From contig NZ_JAAQPH010000013.1 of the NCBI RefSeq assembly GCF_011683915.1, positions 1-64,000 on the forward strand: 64,000 bases of DNA. Reading direction: 5' to 3'. Source of the stretch: Pelagibius litoralis. Lineage in GTDB: Bacteria > Pseudomonadota > Alphaproteobacteria > Kiloniellales > Kiloniellaceae. The position numbers and the translations under genes were made by a program. Below the pieces are notes generated by a model. It was not told the DNA's origin, ran no database searches, and saw only the letters and a program-made list of their open reading frames with translations. Numbering within the stretch: the stretch's first letter is position 1; every line of letters starts with the position of its first letter. Shown piece after piece: positions 1-7,850 of the stretch.

Positions 1-640
1 CCAGCACCAGGCCGGTGTTGCGGCGGTTGCGCACCCAGAAGGCGTCCGCCGGCGCGCGGCCCTCGGCCTGCCACTTGCGGCGTTGTTCCTCGGCCACCGC
101 GGCGACCCGTCCGGTCTTCATGAAGTGAGTGCCGTAACGCCGCGGTACGGTGTAGCCGTCGTAGACATGGTCGTAACGCCAGATGGCATCGAACAGACCG
201 CGCCGCACCGCCCCTTCGATGTCGGAGCCTTCGCGGTGATGCAGCACCGCCAGGCGCTTGGCCCACTCGATCCTGTCGCCGGGCTGGCCGATCAGCTGCC
301 CCGCCGCCTTGGTCACCTTCTGATTACGGCGATAGAGGCTCTTGTGGCGCCGATCATGCTTTCAGGGCGCGACGGCCTCGCCGTTGGCCTCGATGAAGTC
401 CACCTCCAGAGCCCAGCCGCGATCGTCGCGCACCGGCTCCGCCCCGAAGGCCAGGGTCCGTTCCATCGCCTCCGCCCGCTCCACCTGTTCCTCAGGCGAC
501 AAAGGCGCGACGGATCGCAGATCGAAGATGGACCGGGGCGCTTCAGGTGCGTCGGTTGCACCACCACCCACTTCGGGCGCAGCAGGAAGCGGGCCGCCGG
601 CATCAGCGCCGGCAGCCCCCAAAGAGGCATCATCTGTCAT
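1..640 (-). pseudogene. Broken, partial second copy of the N-terminal domain of the muramidase at 1258-2661
   Basis: On the minus strand this stretch matches residues 1 to about 213 of the muramidase gene without gaps, at a constant offset of 2021 bases, with most bases conserved. It keeps the same start and Shine-Dalgarno sequence (GGAGCATTCC just before ATG 640-638). Codon 93, Trp (TGG) in the intact copy, is TGA here (bases 364-362), so translation from the ATG gives only 92 residues. The frame stays open and similar after the stop up to the window edge. What follows to the left, including whether a different C-terminal domain is attached, cannot be seen. The early stop makes a decayed gene the simplest reading. 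Confidence 0.75.
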
Positions 641-660
641 GGAATGCTCCGCTCGGAAAT
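1..660. repeat. Direct repeat, left copy (partner 2022-2681)
   Basis: Bases 1-660 align without gaps to 2022-2681. Similarity runs through the start codon and ribosome binding site and stops about 20 bases upstream of the ATG. The left copy continues beyond the window. The two copies face the same way and enclose about 1.4 kb containing the secreted protein gene and the C-terminal half of the intact muramidase gene, so recombination between them would delete or swap that segment. Confidence 0.9.
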
Positions 661-751
661 GGCGTTCAAGTCGCCGCAGTGTCTTTGTTCCCGCCCCAAC
701 TTCGCCGCAATCATCATGCACGCTAAGATTGATCTAAGGGAGAGACTGGAA

Positions 752-1204
752 ATGAAAACTGTGACGCTCGGCTGTGCAGCCTGGATCCTCCTAATTGCGG
801 CAGCGCCCGCGACCGCGGGTGGCAACGGCAGACAAGCCCTCGAAACGTTTGATCCTGAGCCGATCATCAACGACTGCTGGGAGAAGTCGTCCGATTTAAG
901 GGGTGCTGGTTCTGCAGCAGCCTATGGTGACGGGCTCGACATCACCCTCGCATGCATGGAAGAAGCCGTTCTCACCGAGATCAATGCTTGGCTGCTCCCT
1001 GAATTTACCGAGAACGCAACGGCCCATATGACTGCAATAGAGAACCTTCATGGGAAACTCTATTTTCGGATCTACTCTCACAATCGCTACTGCTCCCGGT
1101 CTTGCGGCCTTTTGCCGGGGATGCGCTACATCGAAAGCTACATAAAGTTCTTGGAGACGGTTCTCAGAGATATCGCGGCAGAGAAAAGTTTCCGCTATCG
1201 CTAA
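752..1204 (+). CDS. Small secreted protein of unknown function between the two repeat copies
   Basis: A 150-residue protein. Start ATG 752 has a good ribosome site (AAGGGAGAG) and opens a clear signal peptide: MKT, a hydrophobic stretch, then ATAGG near residue 22. The mature part has several cysteines and charged helical-looking segments. It faintly recalls small periplasmic proteins of the LprI (DUF1311) lysozyme-inhibitor type, but I cannot establish family membership. It is convergent with the muramidase gene, whose stop lies 54 bases away. Its base composition is less GC-rich than its neighbours, consistent with cargo DNA. A role as inhibitor or immunity partner of the muramidase is only a guess from position and export. 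Confidence 0.6.
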   Translation: MKTVTLGCAAWILLIAAAPATAGGNGRQALETFDPEPIINDCWEKSSDLRGAGSAAAYGDGLDITLACMEEAVLTEINAWLLPEFTENATAHMTAIENLHGKLYFRIYSHNRYCSRSCGLLPGMRYIESYIKFLETVLRDIAAEKSFRYR

Positions 1205-1257
1205 CGCTCGACCGACTCCCCTGCGCTCCAAATCGCTCAGCCAGATCGACTCTACCA

Positions 1258-2661
1258 TTATGGTGTTGCCGGCTTGATTCTGAAGGATTCAGCCCTTGGG
1301 AACCATCCTGGATTGGCGCCTGCAATAGACAGCGCTGCCATATGTGCGACGCGCTTGTCGACAATCAGGTTATTGACTTCGACGATCTTTCCATCGCGCA
1401 CCGCTTTGGCCACCGCAGCGCGCGTCTTTGGGCCGATGACGCCGTCGTATTCGAAGGTACCATCGATCTTGACCTTCAAATATGTTCCAAGGATCTCATC
1501 CAGGGCCTGCTGAAGCCACTTTCCGGGATCACCAATACCGTGCAGTATCCCTGAATCAAAAACCTGTTCTGGCAGTTGCGGCGCCAGCTTCAAGAGATCG
1601 GGTATCTGGGCCAACTCCCAGATACGCAAAGGGCGAAAATACTCCTCCCTGAATATGGTATCAATCTGATGATCGGAGAGAAGCGCAGGATCAGCAGGAT
1701 AGCTTTTGTACTGCGGTTTCTTGCGCGCCAGATCGAGTAAAGCCTGAGAAAGCCCTTTATTGGTTTTTCCGCCGGGATCCACGCTTGCCGGCCGATTCGC
1801 GAGACCTCCCTCAATAGGCGCAAGACGCAGTCGATAGGCCTCGAAGAGCTTCTGAAAGCTTCCCGGTACCGACGTCACCCGCCCAGGTGTCGTCGTTGCT
1901 CCGATAGACGGCGATGCGGCAGCTTGGCCTACCAACACCTCTTGGCTATCTCCTCCAGGAACCGTATCAGTACCGCCTCCTTGAAAAGCCAATTCTTCTG
2001 CCGGGTCAGTGTTGGGCCTCACCAGCACCAGGCCGGTGTTGCGGCGGTTGCGCACCCAGAAAGCGTCGGCGGGGGCGCGGCCTTCGATCTGCCACTTGCG
2101 GCGTTGCTCTTCCGCCACCGCGGCGACCCGACCGGTCTTCATGAAGTGGGTGCCGTAACGCCGCGGCACCGTATAACCGTCGTAGACATGGTCGTAACGC
2201 CAGATGGCATCGAACAGACCGCGCCGTACCGCCCCTTCGATGTCGGAGCCCTCGCGGTGATGCAACACCGCCAGGCGCTTGGCCCACTCGATCTTGTCAC
2301 CCGGCTGGCCGATCAGCTGCCCCGCCGCCTTGGTCACTTTCTGATTGCGCCGGTAGAGGCTCTTGTGCCGCCGGTCATGCTTCCAGGGCTCAACGGCCTC
2401 GCCATTGGCTTCGATGAAGTCCACCTCCAGGGCCCAGCCGCGTTCGTCACGCACCGGCTCCGCCCCAAAGGCCAGGGATCGCTCCATCGCCTCCGCCCGC
2501 GCCGCCTGTTCCTCAGGCGACAAAGGTGCGACGGATCGCAGATCGAAGATCGACCGGGGCGCTTCTGGCGCGTCGGTTACACCACCACCCACTTCGGGCG
2601 CAGCAGGAAGCGGGCCACCGGCCTCATCGCCGGCAGCCTCCAAAGAGGCATCGTCTGTCAT
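1258..2661 (-). CDS. GH108-type muramidase (phage lysozyme) with long unknown N-terminal domain
   Basis: 467 residues; ATG 2661 follows GGAG at good spacing. Residues 268-345 match the GH108 lysozyme family, with the probable catalytic Glu284 in an EGG motif followed by DPGG. Residues about 395-460 match the C-terminal peptidoglycan-binding domain found with GH108 (DGVIGPKTRAA, then an NPGWF motif). Such enzymes cleave the glycan backbone of peptidoglycan, usually as phage endolysins. Residues 1-220 are not part of known GH108 proteins I recognise: an acidic, Pro/Ala-rich start, then a compact basic domain with a WRYDHVYDGYTV segment. That domain is the duplicated module. There is no signal peptide, so export would need a holin or a secretion system. 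The gene lies 128 bases downstream of the large terminase gene, with a hairpin between. Confidence 0.75.
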   Translation of the reverse strand: MTDDASLEAAGDEAGGPLPAAPEVGGGVTDAPEAPRSIFDLRSVAPLSPEEQAARAEAMERSLAFGAEPVRDERGWALEVDFIEANGEAVEPWKHDRRHKSLYRRNQKVTKAAGQLIGQPGDKIEWAKRLAVLHHREGSDIEGAVRRGLFDAIWRYDHVYDGYTVPRRYGTHFMKTGRVAAVAEEQRRKWQIEGRAPADAFWVRNRRNTGLVLVRPNTDPAEELAFQGGGTDTVPGGDSQEVLVGQAAASPSIGATTTPGRVTSVPGSFQKLFEAYRLRLAPIEGGLANRPASVDPGGKTNKGLSQALLDLARKKPQYKSYPADPALLSDHQIDTIFREEYFRPLRIWELAQIPDLLKLAPQLPEQVFDSGILHGIGDPGKWLQQALDEILGTYLKVKIDGTFEYDGVIGPKTRAAVAKAVRDGKIVEVNNLIVDKRVAHMAALSIAGANPGWFPRAESFRIKPATP

Positions 2662-2681
2662 GGAATGCTCCGTTCAGAAAC
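2022..2681. repeat. Direct repeat, right copy (partner 1-660)
   Basis: Encodes residues 1 to about 213 of the intact muramidase plus its ribosome site. It differs from the left copy by scattered substitutions (four in the first 60 bases) and no indels, which suggests a duplication old enough to have diverged. Confidence 0.9.
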
Positions 2682-2711
2682 CGGAGAGTGGAAACTTACA
2701 AGCGGCAGGGT

Positions 2712-2769
2712 GGCCCGGCGCCGTTCGGCTTGGGGAGGGGCAGGACCGAACGTGTGGATGCGCCGGGCC
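2712..2769. other. Strong intergenic hairpin between terminase and muramidase genes
   Basis: GGCCCGGCGC (2712-2721) pairs with GCGCCGGGCC (2760-2769), and the stem continues inward with CGTTCGG (2722-2728) against CCGAACG (2746-2752), leaving a 7-base bulge on one side. No T-run follows on either strand, so it is not a canonical terminator. It may stabilise the terminase mRNA end or separate expression of the two genes. Confidence 0.6.
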
Positions 2770-2789
2770 ATTGCCGCCGCGGCAAGAGA

Positions 2790-4346
2790 TTACCAGTCGT
2801 GGATGGCGTAGGTGGTTTCGCTGCGCTGGGCCTGGCTGCGCTTCACGCGGCGCACCGGCTCGGCGAAAGTCAGGGCCAGGGCGTCGCCGGCATCGGGGGA
2901 AAGGCCGAGGCGCGCTTTGATCTTGTCCTTGGCTTCCAGCAGAATCTGCTGGTTGCTGTTGATCTGAAAACCCGGTGCGCAGAGGTGGCTGTGCAGCAGC
3001 GGATCATCCGGCAGCTCCGCCCCGCCGGGGTCGGCCAGCCAGTCGCGTAAAGTGCCCCAGATCTCAGCCCGCTTGTTGGCATATTGCCGTGCATCCTGGG
3101 CGCGGCCGCCGAAGTTCACGCCGGTGATGCGCCGGCGGTAGCCCAACTCCGCCAGGCGGTCATAGACCGCCGCCCCGAAGGAGCCCATATCGATGAAGGC
3201 CTGGTCGGGCTGCAGGCGCTCGATCTCCCGCGCGATCAACCCCGCCAGTTCCATGGTGTCGCCGCAATCGACGGCGCGATTAACGTGCCGTCCCGCCGCC
3301 CTGCCCTGACGGTCGATCAGGTGCGAGCGGTCGCCGCCGCCACGGGCCACGTCGATGCCCAGAACCAGGGGCGCGTGGTCCTGCTCGCCGGCCTTGTGGC
3401 CCTGCGCCCGCACCACCAGTTCGGGGCGGATGAGAGAAGTCTGGCCGCTCACTTGAAAAGCCTCCTGTGCGGTTGCCGGGTATTCCTGTCTGAAGCGCCA
3501 GGTCGGGCTGTCGCTGGCTTCGCCGCTGGCCGTGGCCAATTCAGCATTCTTGGCCCAGGCCCAGTGCAGCTTGCTACGACTCAATCCGTGTAGTTCGCCA
3601 TAGACCTGAAAAGCTTCCGGCGGCTTCCAGGCTCTGGGCGCCGCGCTGCCGTAGCCGTCGTGCAGGAACCAGGGAATGAAGATCGCCTGATAGTCCCCCT
3701 CCCCGCGCACCGCCGCCTGCCAGAGATTGTAGAACAGACCGCCGACGCCGTTGGCGGTGGACTCCAGGATGATCTCGGTCCCGTCGCTGCGCGGTACCGC
3801 CTGCAGCGCACCGGCGGCGTGTTCCTCGGCATTGGCCCAATGGCCCACTTCCGAGCCATGAAAAAACTGAATGGTGTCAGAGCGGCCGACACCCGATGCC
3901 TTGGCGGTCCCGACCTGATAGCCGCTGTCCAGCAAACCGAAGGTCAGCTCCTTTGCATTACTGGCCTTGGTCAAAGGCTTCACCGGCGCCGGGCAGCTGT
4001 CGTGGAATCGCTTCGCCATGGCAAAGAGGTTCGCCGTCGCCTGGTCGCGGTGCGTCAGGATAAAGGCTCGCAGCCCCCGTCCGTGCGTCACCTTCCAGTA
4101 AAAGCGCGCACCGACGTAGGTGGAGACCCCCGGCTGCCGCGCCTTCAGGATCAGTGCACGCACCCGTCCGCTCGTGGCCCTCTGCGCCTCCAGCCTCTCG
4201 TGAATATGGATCTGTACCTTATTCAGCCGCAGTCTCTCCAGGGTGCCGGATTTGGTGCGGATCTTCAGGCAGCGCTCGGCGTAGTGACGCAGATCGTCTT
4301 TCAGACGCTGACGGACCTTCTGCTCAGTCCTTCTTCGGCCGCTCAC
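2790..4346 (-). CDS. Phage terminase large subunit
   Basis: 518 residues, the usual size for TerL, the ATP-driven motor and nuclease that packages phage DNA. Seen in order: an ATP-binding motif KARQPGVST (68-76), an acidic ATPase segment near residue 166 (FFHGSEVGHW), the coupling motif STANG (196-200), and an RNase H-like nuclease domain with Asp332 (LGIDVARGGGD), Asp387 (FIDMGS) and Asp488 (SPDAGDAL). All key acidic residues look intact. The GTG start at 4346 overlaps the stop of the small subunit gene (GTGA), indicating translational coupling. No portal or capsid gene follows, so this is a remnant or a highly reduced element. Confidence 0.9.
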   Translation of the reverse strand: MSGRRRTEQKVRQRLKDDLRHYAERCLKIRTKSGTLERLRLNKVQIHIHERLEAQRATSGRVRALILKARQPGVSTYVGARFYWKVTHGRGLRAFILTHRDQATANLFAMAKRFHDSCPAPVKPLTKASNAKELTFGLLDSGYQVGTAKASGVGRSDTIQFFHGSEVGHWANAEEHAAGALQAVPRSDGTEIILESTANGVGGLFYNLWQAAVRGEGDYQAIFIPWFLHDGYGSAAPRAWKPPEAFQVYGELHGLSRSKLHWAWAKNAELATASGEASDSPTWRFRQEYPATAQEAFQVSGQTSLIRPELVVRAQGHKAGEQDHAPLVLGIDVARGGGDRSHLIDRQGRAAGRHVNRAVDCGDTMELAGLIAREIERLQPDQAFIDMGSFGAAVYDRLAELGYRRRITGVNFGGRAQDARQYANKRAEIWGTLRDWLADPGGAELPDDPLLHSHLCAPGFQINSNQQILLEAKDKIKARLGLSPDAGDALALTFAEPVRRVKRSQAQRSETTYAIHDW

Positions 4347-4606
4347 GCCAGATCTTTCAGCGCATCCTCATGGCGCAGAGTCACTTCCCCGCCGTGCTCC
4401 ACTGTCTGTAGGCGCGGATGCAGATAGGGGGCCGCCTTCTCCGCTGCCCACTTGCGGTCCGCAGTGCTGGCTTCCGGATCGCGCAACACCGACAGCATGA
4501 AATCGATCGGCGACTGACGAGAATCTTTCGACTCTTCATCAGTAGACTCCAGTTCATTATTTGCGGTTTGCGCAACCTTACTGGGCGCGTTGCTGCGCTT
4601 CGGCAT
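4343..4606 (-). CDS. Phage terminase small subunit-like protein
   Basis: 87 residues. The second half (LRDPEASTADRKWAAEKAAP then YLHPRL) has the helical pattern common in short small-subunit proteins next to TerL in alphaproteobacterial prophages. The N-terminal 30 residues are polar and probably disordered. The small subunit recognises the packaging site and loads TerL. The 4-base overlap with the TerL start supports the assignment. The ATG is preceded by a weak AGGATGGAA ribosome site. Confidence 0.75.
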   Translation of the reverse strand: MPKRSNAPSKVAQTANNELESTDEESKDSRQSPIDFMLSVLRDPEASTADRKWAAEKAAPYLHPRLQTVEHGGEVTLRHEDALKDLA

Positions 4607-4819
4607 CGCGTTCCATCCTGTAAGAGAAGTGGGGGCAAGATTTGGCAGAAGAAGCTTCTATGCAGCTCTATCTGCTCGGCGGCGCCATCTGCAATTCGTG
4701 GCTCCTACCGTCATAAGATGCCTGAATCGTGCAAACTGTGCAACATAAAAATTGCGGTAAATGCAATTTTCTTTTGCTCACTTTGCGGACCTGAATCGTC
4801 CCGAAAGAACCCGCACCGT

Positions 4820-5350
4820 TTAAGGCGCAGGGCCCTCAACAAAGGCGCTGCGCCGTGGGCGCAGAACAGCGGTCTCCTCCAAGCTCGTTTGTCCAAGGAC
4901 AAAGTCGAAGAACACCGGGCTGTAATCGTAAGTCACCCGCACAATGATGATGCCGTCTCCGGCGGTCCCCATGTTCTGTACCAGTGTCAGGGCGTCCGGA
5001 AGGGTGCCGCCGTTCTTGCTTTGCTGCCAATCGATCGCCGGCACCCCGGTGTCATCATCAAAGCGCACGGCAACGATCGCAACGGCGTGCTCCACCGTTG
5101 AGTAAGGTTCAAGAATGAGCTCGGCGGCACGCAGAATATCGGTGATCTCGCCGGCAGAAATTTCGCGCCGTTGGGTGATAAGGTCGGCTGTCGTCTGGGC
5201 CGCGGCCACGACTTTGCGGTCAAGGCGCAAAAGGTTGGTGATCTCGACAACGCCGGTGAAGAGCATAAGCATAATTGGCAGCAGGAAAGCAAAATCCACT
5301 ATCGCATTGCCGCCCCTGTCGCTGGCGAGTCTTCGTATCGAGCGTAACAT
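4820..5350 (-). CDS. TadE/TadG-type pilus assembly protein (second of pair)
   Basis: 176 residues. A short basic N-terminus is followed by GGNAIVDFAFLLPIM and a hydrophobic helix (about 15-37), the TadE-like signature of minor pseudopilins of the Tad (Flp pilus) system; the rest is periplasmic. The Glu normally found in the mature N-terminus is Asp19 here (VDF), a conservative change. The start ATG shares one base with the stop of the upstream TadE gene (TGATG), so the two are coupled. No other tad genes are nearby, so the main cpa/tad cluster must lie elsewhere. Confidence 0.85.
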   Translation of the reverse strand: MLRSIRRLASDRGGNAIVDFAFLLPIMLMLFTGVVEITNLLRLDRKVVAAAQTTADLITQRREISAGEITDILRAAELILEPYSTVEHAVAIVAVRFDDDTGVPAIDWQQSKNGGTLPDALTLVQNMGTAGDGIIIVRVTYDYSPVFFDFVLGQTSLEETAVLRPRRSAFVEGPAP

Positions 5351-5949
5351 CAGTTCACATCATAGGGTTCGTTTTGAAAGGCGACTGTCGATACCAACAG
5401 GCTGCCGCCGGGCCCGGTCGGAATGACCGAGTCCATCAGCGGGGTCGTGAAATGCCAGCGGTACATCGCGCGAACCACCGTTACAGCGCTGCTGCCGCCG
5501 GGCACGAACCCGTTATTGATGATGTCACCATTCTCATCGACTTCGATGGGCATCGAGACCGCACCGAAGTCGGAGAACGTCCGCACGTTGTAGATGACCT
5601 CGGTACAGTCGATGACGTTATAGAGCGCCCCGCAAAGCTGGTTCTGAAAGGCGACAACCGGATCGGCCTGACTTTGAACCTGACCGGTGCGAATCGCACG
5701 GGCGGCTTCTTTTGTCGCACCTTCGATGACGCTGCTGGTGAAGAACATGATCGAAAGCTCGATCAGCCCGGCCATCAGCAGGAAAAAGGGTGGCGCCACC
5801 AAAGCGAACTCGATCACGACACCGCCGCTATTATCGCGCAGCATTGTTCGCACGCGCCGTCCGGCCGTCGCAGGCCGCGCACGAAATATCCGGTTCGGGG
5901 CCGCCCGTCCGGCTCGGCCCCCCCGATCAACCAGTCTTTTTGCAAACAT
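5350..5949 (-). CDS. TadE-type pilus assembly protein (first of pair)
   Basis: 199 residues. A basic 40-residue leader is followed by GGVVIEFALVAPPFF and a hydrophobic helix (about 44-70), with the conserved Glu of TadE-family pseudopilins, then a periplasmic domain containing two cysteines. TadE and TadG are minor pilins required for Flp pilus assembly. ATG 5949 has AGAGG upstream; an internal Met36 directly before the TadE domain is a possible alternative start. A CtrA-type TTAA-N7-TTAA site lies about 85 bases upstream. Confidence 0.85.
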   Translation of the reverse strand: MFAKRLVDRGGRAGRAAPNRIFRARPATAGRRVRTMLRDNSGGVVIEFALVAPPFFLLMAGLIELSIMFFTSSVIEGATKEAARAIRTGQVQSQADPVVAFQNQLCGALYNVIDCTEVIYNVRTFSDFGAVSMPIEVDENGDIINNGFVPGGSSAVTVVRAMYRWHFTTPLMDSVIPTGPGGSLLVSTVAFQNEPYDVN

Positions 5950-6347
5950 CGCAAACCTCTCACGGGAGGCCCGACAGCCCGGCCAGAGCTACGAGTCCTG
6001 ATCCTCCCAGGAGACGATTCGACTGTGTTCAGCTTAACAAAGCCTTAAGTGAGAGGGATCGACCCCGGACAAACGGCGTGCCTCGGTCAACTCGCAGCCT
6101 TTCCACATCTCTATCGCATTTGTATCAACAAAATTTTTTCTATAAAACAGAGCATTACCAGTCATTCTCCGACTAAGGTATAAGGAAAAAGTGTCTGGTA
6201 ATTGATTTAGAATCGAAGCGATTTTCTGCGCAGCACGGCGATCGCTGTCGTCAGCGGCCAACACTTTGCTTGTCTCATCGGAACTGAGACCGCATATGAC
6301 TAGGATAAGAATTGTCACAGGATTCAGCTCAGAGCGGCCAACGACAT
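5950..6347. other. Gene-free interval between tadE and hspQ
   Basis: This 398-base gap is AT-richer than its surroundings. It holds the CtrA-type site at 6034-6048 and presumably the promoters of both flanking genes. A 94-codon GTG-start frame on the minus strand (6318-6034) ends inside that site and has no recognisable homology, so I do not call it a gene. Confidence 0.5.
6034..6048 (-). promoter_or_regulatory. Candidate CtrA binding site upstream of tadE
   Basis: TTAA-N7-TTAA exactly (6034-6037 and 6045-6048), followed by G rather than C in the fifth position of the last half. The Caulobacter CtrA consensus is TTAA-N7-TTAAC, and CtrA is known to control pilus genes there. The position about 85 bases before the tadE start fits a regulatory role. 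Confidence 0.45.
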
Positions 6348-6671
6348 ATGCGAACAGCGAAATTTCAAATTGGACAGATTGTAAAGCACCGCTTATTTCC
6401 GTTTCGCGGTGTCATCTTTGACGTTGATCCGACGTTCTCAAACACAGAAGAATGGTGGGAAGCCATTCCGGAGGAGATCCGGCCGATTAAGGATCAGCCC
6501 TTCTATCATCTTCTGGCGGAAAACGAAGAAACCTCCTACGTCGCCTATGTCTCGGAACAAAATCTGCTAATCGATGAAACCGGGGACGCGGTTTCTCACC
6601 CCCAGGTCGAAGACCTGTTCAGGGGTTTGGAGAACGGCCACTACGTGCTGCGCCAATCCCAGACAAACTAG
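6348..6671 (+). CDS. hspQ: Heat shock protein HspQ (YccV family, hemimethylated-DNA-binding fold)
   Basis: 107 residues, the normal length. The FQIGQIVKHRLFPFRGVIFD opening, the FSNTEEWW segment and the YHLLAE / YVAYVSEQNL segments are typical. In enterobacteria HspQ is a heat-induced specificity enhancer of Lon; the fold was first described as binding hemimethylated oriC DNA. ATG 6348 gives the family-like start; the TTG 36 bases earlier adds unrelated residues. Its stop TAG shares the palindrome CTAG with the stop of the convergent gene downstream. It is a conserved chromosomal gene between two phage-derived blocks. Confidence 0.9.
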   Translation: MRTAKFQIGQIVKHRLFPFRGVIFDVDPTFSNTEEWWEAIPEEIRPIKDQPFYHLLAENEETSYVAYVSEQNLLIDETGDAVSHPQVEDLFRGLENGHYVLRQSQTN

Positions 6672-7201
6672 TATCTCCTTTTACCGACATCGCCGGAAAG
6701 CCATTTACATAGTCTCAGCAACGACCGGTCGCGGATATCGTAGACCGTCCGGCGGCCACATCCGTATCTTTGTTTCAGAGACATCACCTTGAGACCGCAG
6801 GCTAGGCCGAATAGCACACCAACGTCGCGCTGCGGTTTCGCGCCACCAGCGTGTACCAGCCACTGGAGAACTTCATCCATGCGGTCAATCGCCTCGGCAG
6901 AGGCTGGTGCGCGACGTAGCCGCACTACCCTTGATCGGCTCCCACCCGTATCAAAGTCCCGCACGACTTCCGGCCAATGAGCGCGACTGGTGGCTGTCAG
7001 CCAGCCACGTTCGCGGTTTGGCAGCCGCTTCAACGTGTCCGCAGCCTCCATCAGCAGTTCCCATATCGCGTCTTTTAGGCTTGGCTGGTCGCGACCCGCC
7101 TCTTCCGCGAGCTTGTATCCGTGTTGAATGGTGAGCTTGGTTCGAAACTCTGCCTTCGAAGACTCTCTCCCGCAGCGCGGACCCGGCTCATGGGCGATCA
7201 T
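6668..7201 (-). CDS. DUF6362-type phage protein with C-terminal helix-turn-helix-like segment
   Basis: 177 residues. The middle part (AADTLKRLPNRERGW, HWPEVVRDF) resembles the DUF6362 family found in alphaproteobacterial prophages. The end (MSLKQRYGCGRRTVYDIRDR) looks like a helix-turn-helix, so a late-gene regulator is possible but unproven. ATG 7201 is preceded by AAGGAG at good spacing; an upstream TTG in frame lacks such a site. The first 14 bases overlap the end of the nuclease-like gene, so the two are coupled. The 3' end meets hspQ tail to tail. Confidence 0.65.
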   Translation of the reverse strand: MIAHEPGPRCGRESSKAEFRTKLTIQHGYKLAEEAGRDQPSLKDAIWELLMEAADTLKRLPNRERGWLTATSRAHWPEVVRDFDTGGSRSRVVRLRRAPASAEAIDRMDEVLQWLVHAGGAKPQRDVGVLFGLACGLKVMSLKQRYGCGRRTVYDIRDRSLLRLCKWLSGDVGKRRY

Positions 7202-7760
7202 CCCTATTCTCCTTATCAAACCTCAGACCCAGTTTCGCGCGCGTTGAATTCTTGCGCCCGGCCTCACCAACCCTGGCAGCCTCCCGGGACAGCCCGGCCG
7301 GGCCGCGACGCAGCGTGCAACCCCAGTTCGCCAGCGCCCGCTCGACGTCTTTGATGCTCCAAACGGCGCGCACGCCGTACCCGCCCCTTTTAAGACGCGT
7401 CATCAACGCGCTTTCTCCCACCGTCAAAGCCTCTGCCGAAACACGTCTTAGATCGCCATCCCACCATCGGTCGGCCGGCGCTTTGGTGAACAGGAAGTAG
7501 CAACGCCCGGCCGGCGAGATGACGATGATGTCCGGATGCTCCTTCTCATCAGCCTGCCCCAGGGGCATGCCGGGGGTAATGGCTTGGTGAATCCAGCCGT
7601 CGGGCAGCCGGCCCTTAAGCAGACTGCCGATCTGGCTTCGCAGCAGCTCGGCGTTGACCCGACGACCGGCCGTTTTCCCTTCACAAAAAGGGCTGCTGCC
7701 TCGCGGCCGTGATCCCGGGGCCTCTCGAAATCCTCTGTCACCCAAAAAACAATCTCCCAT
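7188..7760 (-). CDS. Phage-type protein resembling VRR-NUC nucleases, active site uncertain
   Basis: About 190 residues. A core of HPDIIVISPAGRCYFLFTKA resembles the D-x(n)-(D/E)xK region of small VRR-NUC proteins that accompany DUF6362 genes in prophages, but the Glu of ExK is not visible (FTK instead), so it may be inactive or a different family. Start choice is uncertain: ATG 7760 places the candidate operators upstream, while GTG 7781 adds seven residues; neither has a strong ribosome site. It overlaps the DUF6362 gene by 14 bases and is divergent from the repressor gene, the usual arrangement of a repressor-controlled early operon. Confidence 0.5.
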   Translation of the reverse strand: MGDCFLGDRGFREAPGSRPRGSSPFCEGKTAGRRVNAELLRSQIGSLLKGRLPDGWIHQAITPGMPLGQADEKEHPDIIVISPAGRCYFLFTKAPADRWWDGDLRRVSAEALTVGESALMTRLKRGGYGVRAVWSIKDVERALANWGCTLRRGPAGLSREAARVGEAGRKNSTRAKLGLRFDKENRDDRP

Positions 7761-7768
7761 GGCTCGCG

Positions 7769-7842
7769 TTGCGGAAATCACAACTATACGTAGGACATAA
7801 TTACGAATTTTGCAATAGACAAAAAATCACAAATTCCGCAAT
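7769..7842. promoter_or_regulatory. Divergent promoter region with three candidate repressor operators
   Basis: Three related motifs lie between the nuclease-like and repressor genes: TTGCGGAAAT (7769-7778), and on the other strand the complements of GAATTTTGCAA (7805-7815) and AATTCCGCAA (7832-7841). The last two are direct repeats 26 bases apart (7803-7816 and 7829-7842). The interval is very AT-rich compared with the genes. This is what an autoregulated phage repressor switch looks like. Confidence 0.5.
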
Positions 7843-7850
7843 ATATTGGC

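Noticed and set aside
6034-6318. 94-codon GTG-start frame on the minus strand with a hydrophobic start
   Set aside because: No recognisable homology, weak start, overlaps the hspQ upstream region, and its stop lies inside the CtrA-type site.
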